Assembly (NCBI GenBank): GCA_036389255.1
Contig: DASVQI010000041.1
Coordinates: 496,001 to 560,000, forward strand
Direction of reading: 5' to 3'
Source of the DNA: JACVRN01 sp036389255
GTDB taxonomy: Bacteria > Acidobacteriota > Blastocatellia > Pyrinomonadales > Pyrinomonadaceae
Length of the DNA stretch: 64,000 bases
Part shown: piece after piece, positions 54,148-61,237 of the stretch
Layout of the letters: every line of letters starts with the position of its first letter
Numbering within the stretch: the first letter of the stretch is position 1
The notes under the pieces: model-generated
The model's input: only the letters and a program-made list of their open reading frames with translations
Databases searched by the model: none
Told to the model about the DNA's origin: nothing
Translations under genes and position numbers: made by a program

Positions 54148-56010
54148 CTACAAATACTCTTCCACCTTGCGCATGATTTCGCGTATCTGGAAGGGACGGC
54201 CCTTGACCTTTGAGAAGGGAATCGCGTCCACCAGATATTTGGCGCGAATCATGGTGCAGAGCTGGCCCAAGTTCATCTCAGGGATGATTACCGTCTCGAA
54301 GCTGCTAAGCACCTCGCCCAGATTCTTCGGGAATGGGTTCAGGTGGCGAAGGTGCGCGCTTGAGACAGACTTGCCCTCGCGCTGCAACTTTTCTACCGCC
54401 GAAGTGATGGAGCCGTAGGTGGAGCCCCAGCCGAGCAGAAGAATCTTGCCACTCTTTTCACCAAAGACTTCCACGGGCGGGATGTCGTTTGCCGCGCGGT
54501 CAATCTTCTCCTGCCTGAGCTTGACCATGAAGTGATGGTTCTCAGGGTCGTAGTTGACGTTGCCCGTCAGGTGCTGCTTCTCTATGCCGCCTATGCGGTG
54601 CTCAAGTCCCGGCGTGCCGGGAATCGCGTAGGGGCGCGCAAGCGTCTCTTCGTCACGCGCGTAGGGCATGAAGCCCTCCGGGTCGGTCGTAAACTTAATC
54701 TCAATCTTCGGCAACTCATCAATGGCCGGAATCTTCCAAGGCTCCGCGCCGTTCGCCAGATAGCCGTCCGAAAGGTAGAAGACCGGCGTCATATATTTGA
54801 AGGCGAGCCGTACGGCTTCCAGCGCCATGTGGAAGCAGTCTGCGGGCGTCGAAGGCGCTATGACAATCGCCGGGCACTCGCCGTTTCGTCCCCAAACCGC
54901 TTGGAAGAGGTCTGCCTGTTCGGTCTTCGTCGGCAGTCCGGTAGAAGGGCCGCCGCGCTGAACGTTGATAATCACGAGCGGCAGTTCCGTCATCACCGCG
55001 AGCCCTATGGCCTCCTGCTTGAGCGCGACGCCCGGCCCGGATGTCCCGGTCAGCCCTATGTGGCCCGTGAAGCTCGCGCCGATGGCGGCGCAGATAGCCG
55101 CTATCTCGTCTTCGGCCTGAAACGTCTTGACGCCGAAATTCTTATGCCGCGCCAGCTCGTGCAGTATGTCCGAGGCGGGCGTAATCGGATATGAGCCGTA
55201 GAAGAGCGGGCGGCCAGAAAGCTGAGAGGCCGCGACGAAGCCTATGGCCGTCGCCTCGTTGCCGGTAATCTTACGATACTTGCCGGGCGTAATCTGCGCC
55301 TTACGTACGGTGTAGTGCGTGGTGAAGACTTCCGTGGTGTCCGCGAAGTTGTAGCCCGTGCGCAGCGCAATCTCGTTGGCCTTCTGAACCTCCGGGTTCT
55401 TAGAGAACTTGGCGTTAATCCAGTTGAGCGTGGGCTCCATAGGGCGGTCGTAGAGCCAGTAGAGGACGCCGAGCGCGAAGAAGTTCTTGCACCTATCCAT
55501 CTCCTTGCGCGAAAGCTTCACCTGCTCCTTCAGCGCGTTCATGTTGAGCGTCGTAATCGGAAGCTTGTGAACGCGATAGCCCGCGAGCGTGCCGTCTTCG
55601 AGCGGGTTCGATTTATAAGCGGCCTTGTCCAGATTGTCTTTCGTGAACTCGTCCGTGTTGATTATCAGCGTTCCGCCGTCTTCCAAATCGGAGAGGTTCA
55701 CTTTCAGCGCCGCCGGGTTCATGGCTACGAGCACGTTCGGCTGGTCGCCGGGCGTCCTTATGTCCTGACTCGAAAAGTTCAACTGAAAGCCGGACACGCC
55801 CGGCAGGCTTCCGGCAGGGGCGCGAATCTCAGCCGGAAAGTCCGGCAGCGTGGAGATGTCGTTGCCTACTACAGCCGAAGTGTTAGTGAACTGCGTCCCC
55901 GTCAACTGCATGCCGTCGCCGGAGTCCCCGGCAAAACGTATGGTGACGGTCTCGACCTCTTCAAAATTTTTCTCCGCTTGCTCGTCAGGGTTTTCTATGA
56001 CAGTACTCAT
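54148..56010 (-). CDS. korA: 2-oxoacid:acceptor oxidoreductase, fused gamma-alpha subunit (KorA type)
   Basis: A 620-residue subunit. Residues ~20-205 are the gamma domain (FAGDSGDGMQLTGTQFT), fused to the alpha pyrimidine-binding domain (about 225-610) with GNEATAIGFVAASQLSGRPLF and the LIINVQRGGPSTGLPTKTEQ substrate segment, typical of 2-oxoglutarate:ferredoxin oxidoreductases. It forms the catalytic unit with KorB. It lies 96 bp after a CBS-domain gene (56107-56631) with a word-hairpin in the gap. AGAGGAT lies about 12 bp upstream of the ATG. Confidence 0.93.
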   Translation of the reverse strand: MSTVIENPDEQAEKNFEEVETVTIRFAGDSGDGMQLTGTQFTNTSAVVGNDISTLPDFPAEIRAPAGSLPGVSGFQLNFSSQDIRTPGDQPNVLVAMNPAALKVNLSDLEDGGTLIINTDEFTKDNLDKAAYKSNPLEDGTLAGYRVHKLPITTLNMNALKEQVKLSRKEMDRCKNFFALGVLYWLYDRPMEPTLNWINAKFSKNPEVQKANEIALRTGYNFADTTEVFTTHYTVRKAQITPGKYRKITGNEATAIGFVAASQLSGRPLFYGSYPITPASDILHELARHKNFGVKTFQAEDEIAAICAAIGASFTGHIGLTGTSGPGVALKQEAIGLAVMTELPLVIINVQRGGPSTGLPTKTEQADLFQAVWGRNGECPAIVIAPSTPADCFHMALEAVRLAFKYMTPVFYLSDGYLANGAEPWKIPAIDELPKIEIKFTTDPEGFMPYARDEETLARPYAIPGTPGLEHRIGGIEKQHLTGNVNYDPENHHFMVKLRQEKIDRAANDIPPVEVFGEKSGKILLLGWGSTYGSITSAVEKLQREGKSVSSAHLRHLNPFPKNLGEVLSSFETVIIPEMNLGQLCTMIRAKYLVDAIPFSKVKGRPFQIREIMRKVEEYL

Positions 56011-56056
56011 TATTTCGTTTTATCCTCTTCGTTGATGAAAGAGATGAAGAAATTTA

Positions 56057-56089
56057 TTCATTGTTTCATTGAATCAATGAAACAATGAA
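56057..56089. repeat. Word-hairpin between CBS gene and korA (TTCATTGTTTCATTGA)
   Basis: Perfect 16-bp arms (56057-56072 and 56074-56089) with a single-base centre, so nearly a continuous palindrome; words TTCATTG and TTTCATTGA repeat. It lies in the 96-bp gap between two co-directional genes and 47 bp upstream of the korA ATG. Confidence 0.82.
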
Positions 56090-56106
56090 CCGATGAATCA
56101 ATCTCC

Positions 56107-56631
56107 TCACCCTCCTTCCTGTGTGTCCATGACCTGCGCCGGTACGGGCGGCAGGTTCATGGTCTCTTTCGGATAGCTCTCGGCCAGGTACGTGATGATG
56201 TCGAAGACGGAGATGGAGCCGTAGAGCTGCCCGTCGCGCACGAGCGGAATGTTGCGGTAGCCTTTGCGGTTCATCAGCTCGACCGCGTCTCCTATGGTCG
56301 CCTCCGACGAGAGCGTCTCGACCGCTTGCGTCATGTAGCGGCTGACGGGAGCATTCATGTCAACCTCTTCGCCTATGACCTTAGAGATAAGGTCGCGTTC
56401 GGTGAAGATGCCCGTGATGCGCCCCGCTTCACAGATGATGGCACAGCCGCCTTCATCTTCCTTCATGCGATTGATGGCTTCCCGCAGCGTCGTCGTAGGC
56501 TCTATGCAGACGTAATCGTCCGTCTCCAGATGATTGACGCTGTCGTTGCGTACGCGGCGCGGCGAGTCCGTCTTGTCTTCCGGGGTTTCGGGCACACGCT
56601 TCTGTCCAGCACCGGGTTGTTCGACTGACAT
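56107..56631 (-). CDS. CBS-domain pair protein
   Basis: A 174-residue protein with a ~35-residue charged N-terminus and two CBS motifs (about 40-100 and 108-160), including CIEPTTTLREAINRMKED, GIFTERDLISKVIGEE and FDIITYLAES. A nucleotide-sensing Bateman module with no output domain. It is the first gene of the minus-strand row leading to korA, so it may tune the oxidoreductase to adenylate state; this is inference from position and from the second CBS gene at the other end. It is preceded by ~118 bp before nifS's stop region. Confidence 0.86.
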   Translation of the reverse strand: MSVEQPGAGQKRVPETPEDKTDSPRRVRNDSVNHLETDDYVCIEPTTTLREAINRMKEDEGGCAIICEAGRITGIFTERDLISKVIGEEVDMNAPVSRYMTQAVETLSSEATIGDAVELMNRKGYRNIPLVRDGQLYGSISVFDIITYLAESYPKETMNLPPVPAQVMDTQEGG

Positions 56632-56748
56632 TTGTTGAACTTGCTCCTATCGGACGAGATTCAAGGCAAGTGAGCCGAGAAGAAATTGTATCAATAAAAG
56701 AGTGAAAAGTGAAAAATGAGGACTCGAAAGCTCTCTCGGCCAGCGACT

Positions 56749-57984
56749 CTAGGCAGAATTTCTTCCCTTCAGCTCTTCGTCATAGGGCGACATTTCTACC
56801 AGACGCGGGATAATCGAGCGCAGGGCGTCGAGCGCGTAATCAATCTCTTCTTCCGTGTTATAGCGCCCGAGCGAAAATCGTATGGAGCCCTGCGCCGCAG
56901 TGTAAGGCACATTCATGGCGCGCAGCACGGCGCTTGAGACGTGCGACTCGGCGTTGCAGGCCGAGCCGGTCGAGACGCACACGCCCGCCTCGTCCAGATG
57001 CGCCAGAATGCTCTCGCCTTCAAGATAAGAGAAAGAGATGTTCGCCGTGTTGGGCAAACGCTTTGCTCTATCCTTTGTGCCGTTCAGGCGCGCGTTCGGG
57101 AAAGTCTCAAGAATCGTATCTTCCAACATGTCTCGCAGGCGTCTGATGGTATCGAACCCGTCGAAGCTGCTCGCAAGCTCGCACGCCGCGCCGAGAGCCA
57201 CAATGTAAGGGACGGCCTCTGTGCCTGCGCGGCGGCCCTTCTCCTGCCCGCCGCCTATAAAGAAGGATGGAAGTCGCACGCCTTCGCGTACGTAGAGCGC
57301 GCCTACTCCCTTCGGCGCGTGAAGCTTGTGGCCCGAAAGCGAAAAGAGGTCTACGGGCCAGTCCGCCAGATTGATGGGAATCTTGCCGACGGCCTGCACA
57401 CCGTCAACGTGAAAGAGCGCGTCGGAATGCTCGCGCACAATTCGCCCGGCCTCTTCTATTGGAAAGAGCACGCCGGTCTCGTTGTTAGCCAGCATGATAG
57501 AGACTACGCAGGTGTCTGCTCTGAGCGCCGCGCGCAAAGCCTCAAGGTCAAGCTCTCCCTCTTCATTAACATCGAGCCACGTCACCCCATAGCCCTGTCG
57601 CTCAAGCCGCTCGCACATGAGCCTCACGGCCTCGTGCTCTACGCGCGTAGTGATGATGTGGCGCTTCTCCGGCCTCATCTCAAGAGCGCCGCGCAATGCC
57701 CAGTTGTCGGACTCCGTCCCGCAGGAGGTGAAGACGATTTCATCAGCCGAGCGAGCGCCTAAACAATCGGCCACCTGTTGGCGCGCACGGCTGACGCTGG
57801 CGCGCATCTCGCGCCCGAAGGTGTGCGCCGACGAAGGATTGCCGTAAAGCTCATTAAGGTACGGGCGCATGGCCTCGAAGACCTCCGACGCCACACGCGT
57901 AGTTGCGTTGTTGTCCAGATAAACGAGCCCGTCCGGCTTCACCTGCTCGCGGCCCGCTTTCATGCTTTCTCTTGGCTTCATCAT
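56749..57984 (-). CDS. nifS: Cysteine desulfurase, NifS/IscS type
   Basis: A 411-residue PLP enzyme that takes sulfur from cysteine for Fe-S assembly. It has VYLDNNATTR at the N-terminus, the PLP lysine K220 in FSLSGHKLHAPKG, and the catalytic cysteine C343 in STGSACNAE, placing it in the group I (NifS/IscS) branch. I choose the ATG at 57984 with GGAAG 7 nt upstream; an in-frame GTG at 58017 would overlap nifU. It directly follows the nifU-like gene on the same strand, 16 bp after its stop. Group is regulated by the adjacent SufR-like protein by inference. Confidence 0.93.
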   Translation of the reverse strand: MMKPRESMKAGREQVKPDGLVYLDNNATTRVASEVFEAMRPYLNELYGNPSSAHTFGREMRASVSRARQQVADCLGARSADEIVFTSCGTESDNWALRGALEMRPEKRHIITTRVEHEAVRLMCERLERQGYGVTWLDVNEEGELDLEALRAALRADTCVVSIMLANNETGVLFPIEEAGRIVREHSDALFHVDGVQAVGKIPINLADWPVDLFSLSGHKLHAPKGVGALYVREGVRLPSFFIGGGQEKGRRAGTEAVPYIVALGAACELASSFDGFDTIRRLRDMLEDTILETFPNARLNGTKDRAKRLPNTANISFSYLEGESILAHLDEAGVCVSTGSACNAESHVSSAVLRAMNVPYTAAQGSIRFSLGRYNTEEEIDYALDALRSIIPRLVEMSPYDEELKGRNSA

Positions 57985-58000
57985 CGGTTCGCTTCCGTAG

Positions 58001-58594
58001 TTAAAATCTCTCTTCACCTTCGCGCCAGTGCGCTTCGAGAATCTCTTCTATGAGCGGTCGGCATGACTGGCAGCCGCCGCCTGCGTTGCAGGCCATAGTG
58101 ACTTCACGCACCGTGTGAAGGCTCCCGTCGGCAATCAACTGCTCGATTCTCTTTTCCGAGACTCCGAAGCACGTGCAGATGAGCGCCTCTTCGCCCGTCC
58201 ACTCGTCGCGCACTCTCTGGCTGTAACGCGCCACGGCTTCCCTGAGCGCTTCCGCGCAAAGAAGCGCGCAGTGCTCCTTCTCTCGCGGTGGCGAGCCGAA
58301 ATATTCGCGCAGGGTTTCCTGTAGAAGGCCGCAGGCGTTGGCCGCCTCAGCCGTCGTCAGGCCCTTGATAATCTCCGCCGTGACGGAGGCGCAAGCTATC
58401 AGGTAGCCGCAGCCCGCAGCCTTGAACCGGGCATCCGAGATGACCTGCGTCTCTGTGTCCAGCTTCAAAGAGAGACGCACGACCGCGCCGCAGACAAAAG
58501 AGCCTGTCTCGGCGCTTGCGTCCGCCTCCGCCACGTCGCCCACATTCTGCGGAGTCAGGAAACGCTCTCGGATACGGTCAGGATAATAGGGCAT
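58001..58594 (-). CDS. nifU: NifU-like Fe-S scaffold (IscU domain plus BFD-type [2Fe-2S] domain)
   Basis: A 197-residue two-domain scaffold. The IscU-like domain (about 1-125) has the cluster cysteines C35, C62 and C109/C113 (the family Asp after the first Cys is replaced by Gly-Ala). The second domain (about 138-195) is BFD-like with C140, C142, C175 and C178, holding a permanent [2Fe-2S]. The C-terminal Nfu domain found in full-length nitrogen-fixation NifU is absent. It assembles clusters with sulfur from the adjacent desulfurase. In front lie a core repeat (58637-58730) and the sufR-like promoter. Confidence 0.9.
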   Translation of the reverse strand: MPYYPDRIRERFLTPQNVGDVAEADASAETGSFVCGAVVRLSLKLDTETQVISDARFKAAGCGYLIACASVTAEIIKGLTTAEAANACGLLQETLREYFGSPPREKEHCALLCAEALREAVARYSQRVRDEWTGEEALICTCFGVSEKRIEQLIADGSLHTVREVTMACNAGGGCQSCRPLIEEILEAHWREGEERF

Positions 58595-58636
58595 CTCTAG
58601 GATGATATTTCAAAACAGACGGTTAATAAAACTTTT

Positions 58637-58730
58637 CACCGCAGAGGCGCAGAGAGACGCTGAGGGGGCGCAGAGGAATTGAATGCTTTTCTCTGCGCCC
58701 CCTCTCGCGTTCCTCCGCGTCTCTGCGGTG
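58637..58730. repeat. Core-only copy of the CACCGCAGAG inverted repeat, in the nifU leader
   Basis: Inverted repeat beginning CACCGCAGAGGCGCAGAGAG at 58637 and ending CTCCGCGTCTCTGCGGTG at 58730. I do not see the AGTAGTG-type ends or an 8-bp direct repeat, so it is either a truncated MITE or an independent use of the core. Short ATTAAAA-type pairing continues just outside. It lies between the SufR box and the nifU start, so it would be transcribed into the nifU leader as a long hairpin. Confidence 0.8.
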
Positions 58731-58766
58731 ATTTTAATCCTGTTATTTCCTGCATCCAGATTAAAG

Positions 58767-58806
58767 CAACCATTCGGTTGACAAAAGATGAAGGGGCTCC
58801 TATCAT
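58767..58806 (+). promoter_or_regulatory. sufR-like promoter with SufR-type operator CAAC-N6-GTTG
   Basis: Perfect -35 TTGACA (58778-58783), 17-bp spacer, -10 TATCAT (58801-58806). A perfect inverted repeat CAAC-CATTCG-GTTG (58767-58780) overlaps the -35. CAAC-N6-GTTG is the operator described for the cyanobacterial Fe-S repressor SufR. The -10 ends 6 bp before the GTG at 58813, so transcription should start at or next to the start codon: a candidate leaderless mRNA. Confidence 0.82.
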
Positions 58807-58812
58807 CGAATT

Positions 58813-59460
58813 GTGTCTACGACAGTGGTAAATCTGGCAGGGTCGCGGGAGCGAGTTATACACCTTCTGCGCTCGCAGGGGAGCGTGAATGCCGACGAGC
58901 TTGCGCGCCAGTTGGGGATTAGCCGCCAGTGCGTCAAAAAGCATCTGGATGTGCTTGAGCGAGACGGCTACGTGGAGCACAACAGCGAGCGCAAGGAGCG
59001 CGGGCGGCCCTCGCACATGTACAGGCTGACGGCGAAAGCCACCACCGAGCTTTTTCCAAAGCGCTACGACCTGCTGGCCCGTTCTGTCTTGCAACAGATA
59101 AATGCCGTCTGGGGCGAGCGCGGTCTTAACACCATCTTCTGCGGCTGTGCCGAAGAGATGGTTTCGCGCTTCAGGCCGCATCTGAAGGGATTGGGTTTCG
59201 ACGCGCGCGTGCTGCGGCTCGCGGAGCTACTGGACGAAGAGGGCTACGATGCCGAGGCGGAGCGGCTGGCCGACGGCTCATACCTGCTGAGCGAATGGAA
59301 TTGTCCCTTGACGGACGTGGCGCGTGACTATCGCCAGTTGTGCGAGCGCGAGCTACAGGTTTACAAAGAGCTTTTAGAGACGGAAGTTTTCCGCGAGTCG
59401 CGCATAGCAGGCGGCGCATCGCGCTGCATCTATCGCGTGCTCAAGCCGAAAAGAAAGTGA
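58813..59460 (+). CDS. sufR: SufR-like Fe-S-sensing transcriptional regulator
   Basis: A 215-residue DeoR/ArsR-type winged-helix repressor (HTH about 12-56 with ADELARQLGISRQCVKKHL) followed by a wing RGRPSHMYRLT and a C-terminal cluster domain with C164-x12-C177 and C205, the arrangement of SufR, which represses suf genes and itself when it holds a cluster. It is divergent from nifU-nifS and has a CAAC-N6-GTTG box on its promoter. The GTG at 58813 is the only plausible start; it coincides with the predicted transcript start. The regulator probably also controls nifU-nifS on the other side; that is inference. Confidence 0.88.
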   Translation: MSTTVVNLAGSRERVIHLLRSQGSVNADELARQLGISRQCVKKHLDVLERDGYVEHNSERKERGRPSHMYRLTAKATTELFPKRYDLLARSVLQQINAVWGERGLNTIFCGCAEEMVSRFRPHLKGLGFDARVLRLAELLDEEGYDAEAERLADGSYLLSEWNCPLTDVARDYRQLCERELQVYKELLETEVFRESRIAGGASRCIYRVLKPKRK

Positions 59461-59516
59461 CGAATTAAGAGAAGGTTAAGAGAAGGCTTTTCTTCTAGTG
59501 ACTTATCATTGATTTT

Positions 59517-60608
59517 ATGTCGAATGTAACGGAACAGAGTGTGCTGGATGCCTTGCGCGGGGTGAGAGACCCGGACTTGCACAAGGACATAGTGACGCTG
59601 GGCTTTATAAGAGATTTGAAGATTGAGGGCGGCGCTGTGTCTTTCCGCATTGTGCTGACCACGCCCGCCTGTCCCGTCAAAGAGCAGATGGAGACGCAGG
59701 CGCGAGAGCTGGTTTCGGCATTAGCGGGCGTCGAATCGGTCAGCGTAGTGATGGATGCCGAAGTGCCTAAAGGTCGCGGGCTTGGCGACAAGGTGACTGT
59801 GCCGGGCGTGCGCAACATTATAGCCGTCTCGTCGGGCAAGGGCGGCGTGGGTAAATCTACGGTCGCGGTCAATCTGGCAGTCTCGCTGGCCTTGAATGGG
59901 GCGCGTGTGGGACTCATGGACGCGGACGTCTACGGGCCGAACGTGCCGCTCATGCTGGGCGTATCGAACGCGCAGCCGCAGGTCGTCCCGAACGAGAACA
60001 AGCTCATTCCGGTGGAAGCCTACGGCGTGAAGATGATGTCAATGGCGCTCTTGCAGCCGGGCGACAAGCCCATGGTGGTGCGCGGGCCGATTCTTCACGG
60101 GCTGGTCAGGCAGTTTCTTTCCGACGTGCGCTGGGGCGAGCTGGATTATTTGATTGTTGACATGCCACCGGGGACGGGCGACGTGCAACTAAGCTTAGCC
60201 CAGCTTGTGCCTGTGCAGGGCGCTGTCCTCGTGACCACTCCGCAGGAAGTGGCGGTCGCGGACGTCCGGCGCGCTCTGAGAATGTTTGAGATGGTGGCCG
60301 TGCCTGTTCTGGGCGTCGTTGAGAATATGAGCTACTTCGTAGCCCCCGACACCGGCACCCGTTACGACATCTTCGGTGCGGGCGGCGGCGAAAAGCTTGC
60401 CACGCAGTACGGCGTGCCTTTTCTAGGCGCTGTGCCTCTGGGCATGGAGGTGCGGGAAGGTGGGGACAAGGGCGTGCCCGTGGTCATAGGCCAGCCGGAT
60501 TCGCCTCAATCGCAAGCCTTCCGGCGTGTGGCCGAAGAGGTCGCGCGACAGGTTTCCATTGAGGCCATGAAGCCGGAGCTGGTTATACTGGGCAAGGCCC
60601 AATCGTAA
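59517..60608 (+). CDS. mrp: Mrp/ApbC-type P-loop ATPase, Fe-S carrier, without the usual CxxC
   Basis: A 363-residue protein with an N-terminal MIP18/DUF59 domain (about 5-85) and an ATPase with the deviant Walker A GKGGVGKST (107-115), both typical. In the C-terminal part, where Mrp/ApbC proteins carry CxxC that binds the bridging [4Fe-4S] cluster, this protein has APDT (276-279, after ENMSYFV). It may deliver clusters in another way or have lost that function. It is co-directional with sufR and followed by the A-type carrier, so the Fe-S context is clear. Its ATG (59517) has no strong ribosome-binding site. Confidence 0.9.
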   Translation: MSNVTEQSVLDALRGVRDPDLHKDIVTLGFIRDLKIEGGAVSFRIVLTTPACPVKEQMETQARELVSALAGVESVSVVMDAEVPKGRGLGDKVTVPGVRNIIAVSSGKGGVGKSTVAVNLAVSLALNGARVGLMDADVYGPNVPLMLGVSNAQPQVVPNENKLIPVEAYGVKMMSMALLQPGDKPMVVRGPILHGLVRQFLSDVRWGELDYLIVDMPPGTGDVQLSLAQLVPVQGAVLVTTPQEVAVADVRRALRMFEMVAVPVLGVVENMSYFVAPDTGTRYDIFGAGGGEKLATQYGVPFLGAVPLGMEVREGGDKGVPVVIGQPDSPQSQAFRRVAEEVARQVSIEAMKPELVILGKAQS

Positions 60609-60671
60609 AAGGGAATTTGCAATCTTAAGATAGGCAAAGCCAAAATATCAGAGATATAGGAGAGAGAGAAA

Positions 60672-61028
60672 ATGGCAGCAGTAGAGACTCCGACAGTAAC
60701 GTTGGAATTAACAGAGAACGCGGCCACAGAGGTCAGGAAGTTCATGGCGAGCGAAGATGGCTTACCCGAAACGGCCGGTCTTCGCGTGAGGGTCGTGCCG
60801 GGCGGTTGCTCCGGCTTCCAGTACAGCCTGAACATAGAAGAGGAGTCACGACAGGGCGACTACATTCTGGAGCAGAACGGCGTGCGCCTCTTCGTTGACA
60901 TGTTCAGTGGCCAGTATTTGAACGGCGTCAAGATTGATTACGTGAGCGGCGTGATGGGCTCCGGGTTCACCTTTACAAACCCGAACGCCACAGGGAGCTG
61001 CGGCTGCGGCTCTTCATTCACGGCCTAA
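60672..61028 (+). CDS. A-type iron-sulfur carrier (IscA/ErpA/SufA family)
   Basis: A 118-residue HesB/IscA-type protein that delivers Fe-S clusters to apoproteins. The three conserved cysteines are present: C46 in GGCSGFQY and C110/C112 in SCGCGSS. Which branch (IscA, ErpA or SufA) is not decided here. A strong AGGAGAGAG site precedes the ATG. It lies 63 bp after mrp on the same strand and is followed by a terminator (61060-61121), closing the module. Confidence 0.9.
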   Translation: MAAVETPTVTLELTENAATEVRKFMASEDGLPETAGLRVRVVPGGCSGFQYSLNIEEESRQGDYILEQNGVRLFVDMFSGQYLNGVKIDYVSGVMGSGFTFTNPNATGSCGCGSSFTA

Positions 61029-61059
61029 AGCCTGACGTAATAAGTTAAAAGAGTAGATG

Positions 61060-61121
61060 GCGCGAGGGCCGAAGTGCGGCCTGCCGGTTGGCGGCAGGCG
61101 GTGCTTCGCCTCGCGCTTTTT
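61060..61121 (+). terminator. Rho-independent terminator after the A-type carrier gene
   Basis: Outer stem GCGCGAG (61060-61066) with CTCGCGC (61110-61116), extended by pairing of GCCGAAGTGC-type and GCTTCG strings, with an inner GCCTGCC/GGCAGGC hairpin, then TTTTTC (61117 on). Confidence 0.85.
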
Positions 61122-61237
61122 CTGTTCCAAGCCGGGCTACGGCTTCTGAGGACTAGACCGCGCGCGGCTTTTCTGAGAAACTACCGCTTCACCCTAAAAG
61201 CCAGTTGATTCCCATCTTCATCTATAGGAGAAAGCTG

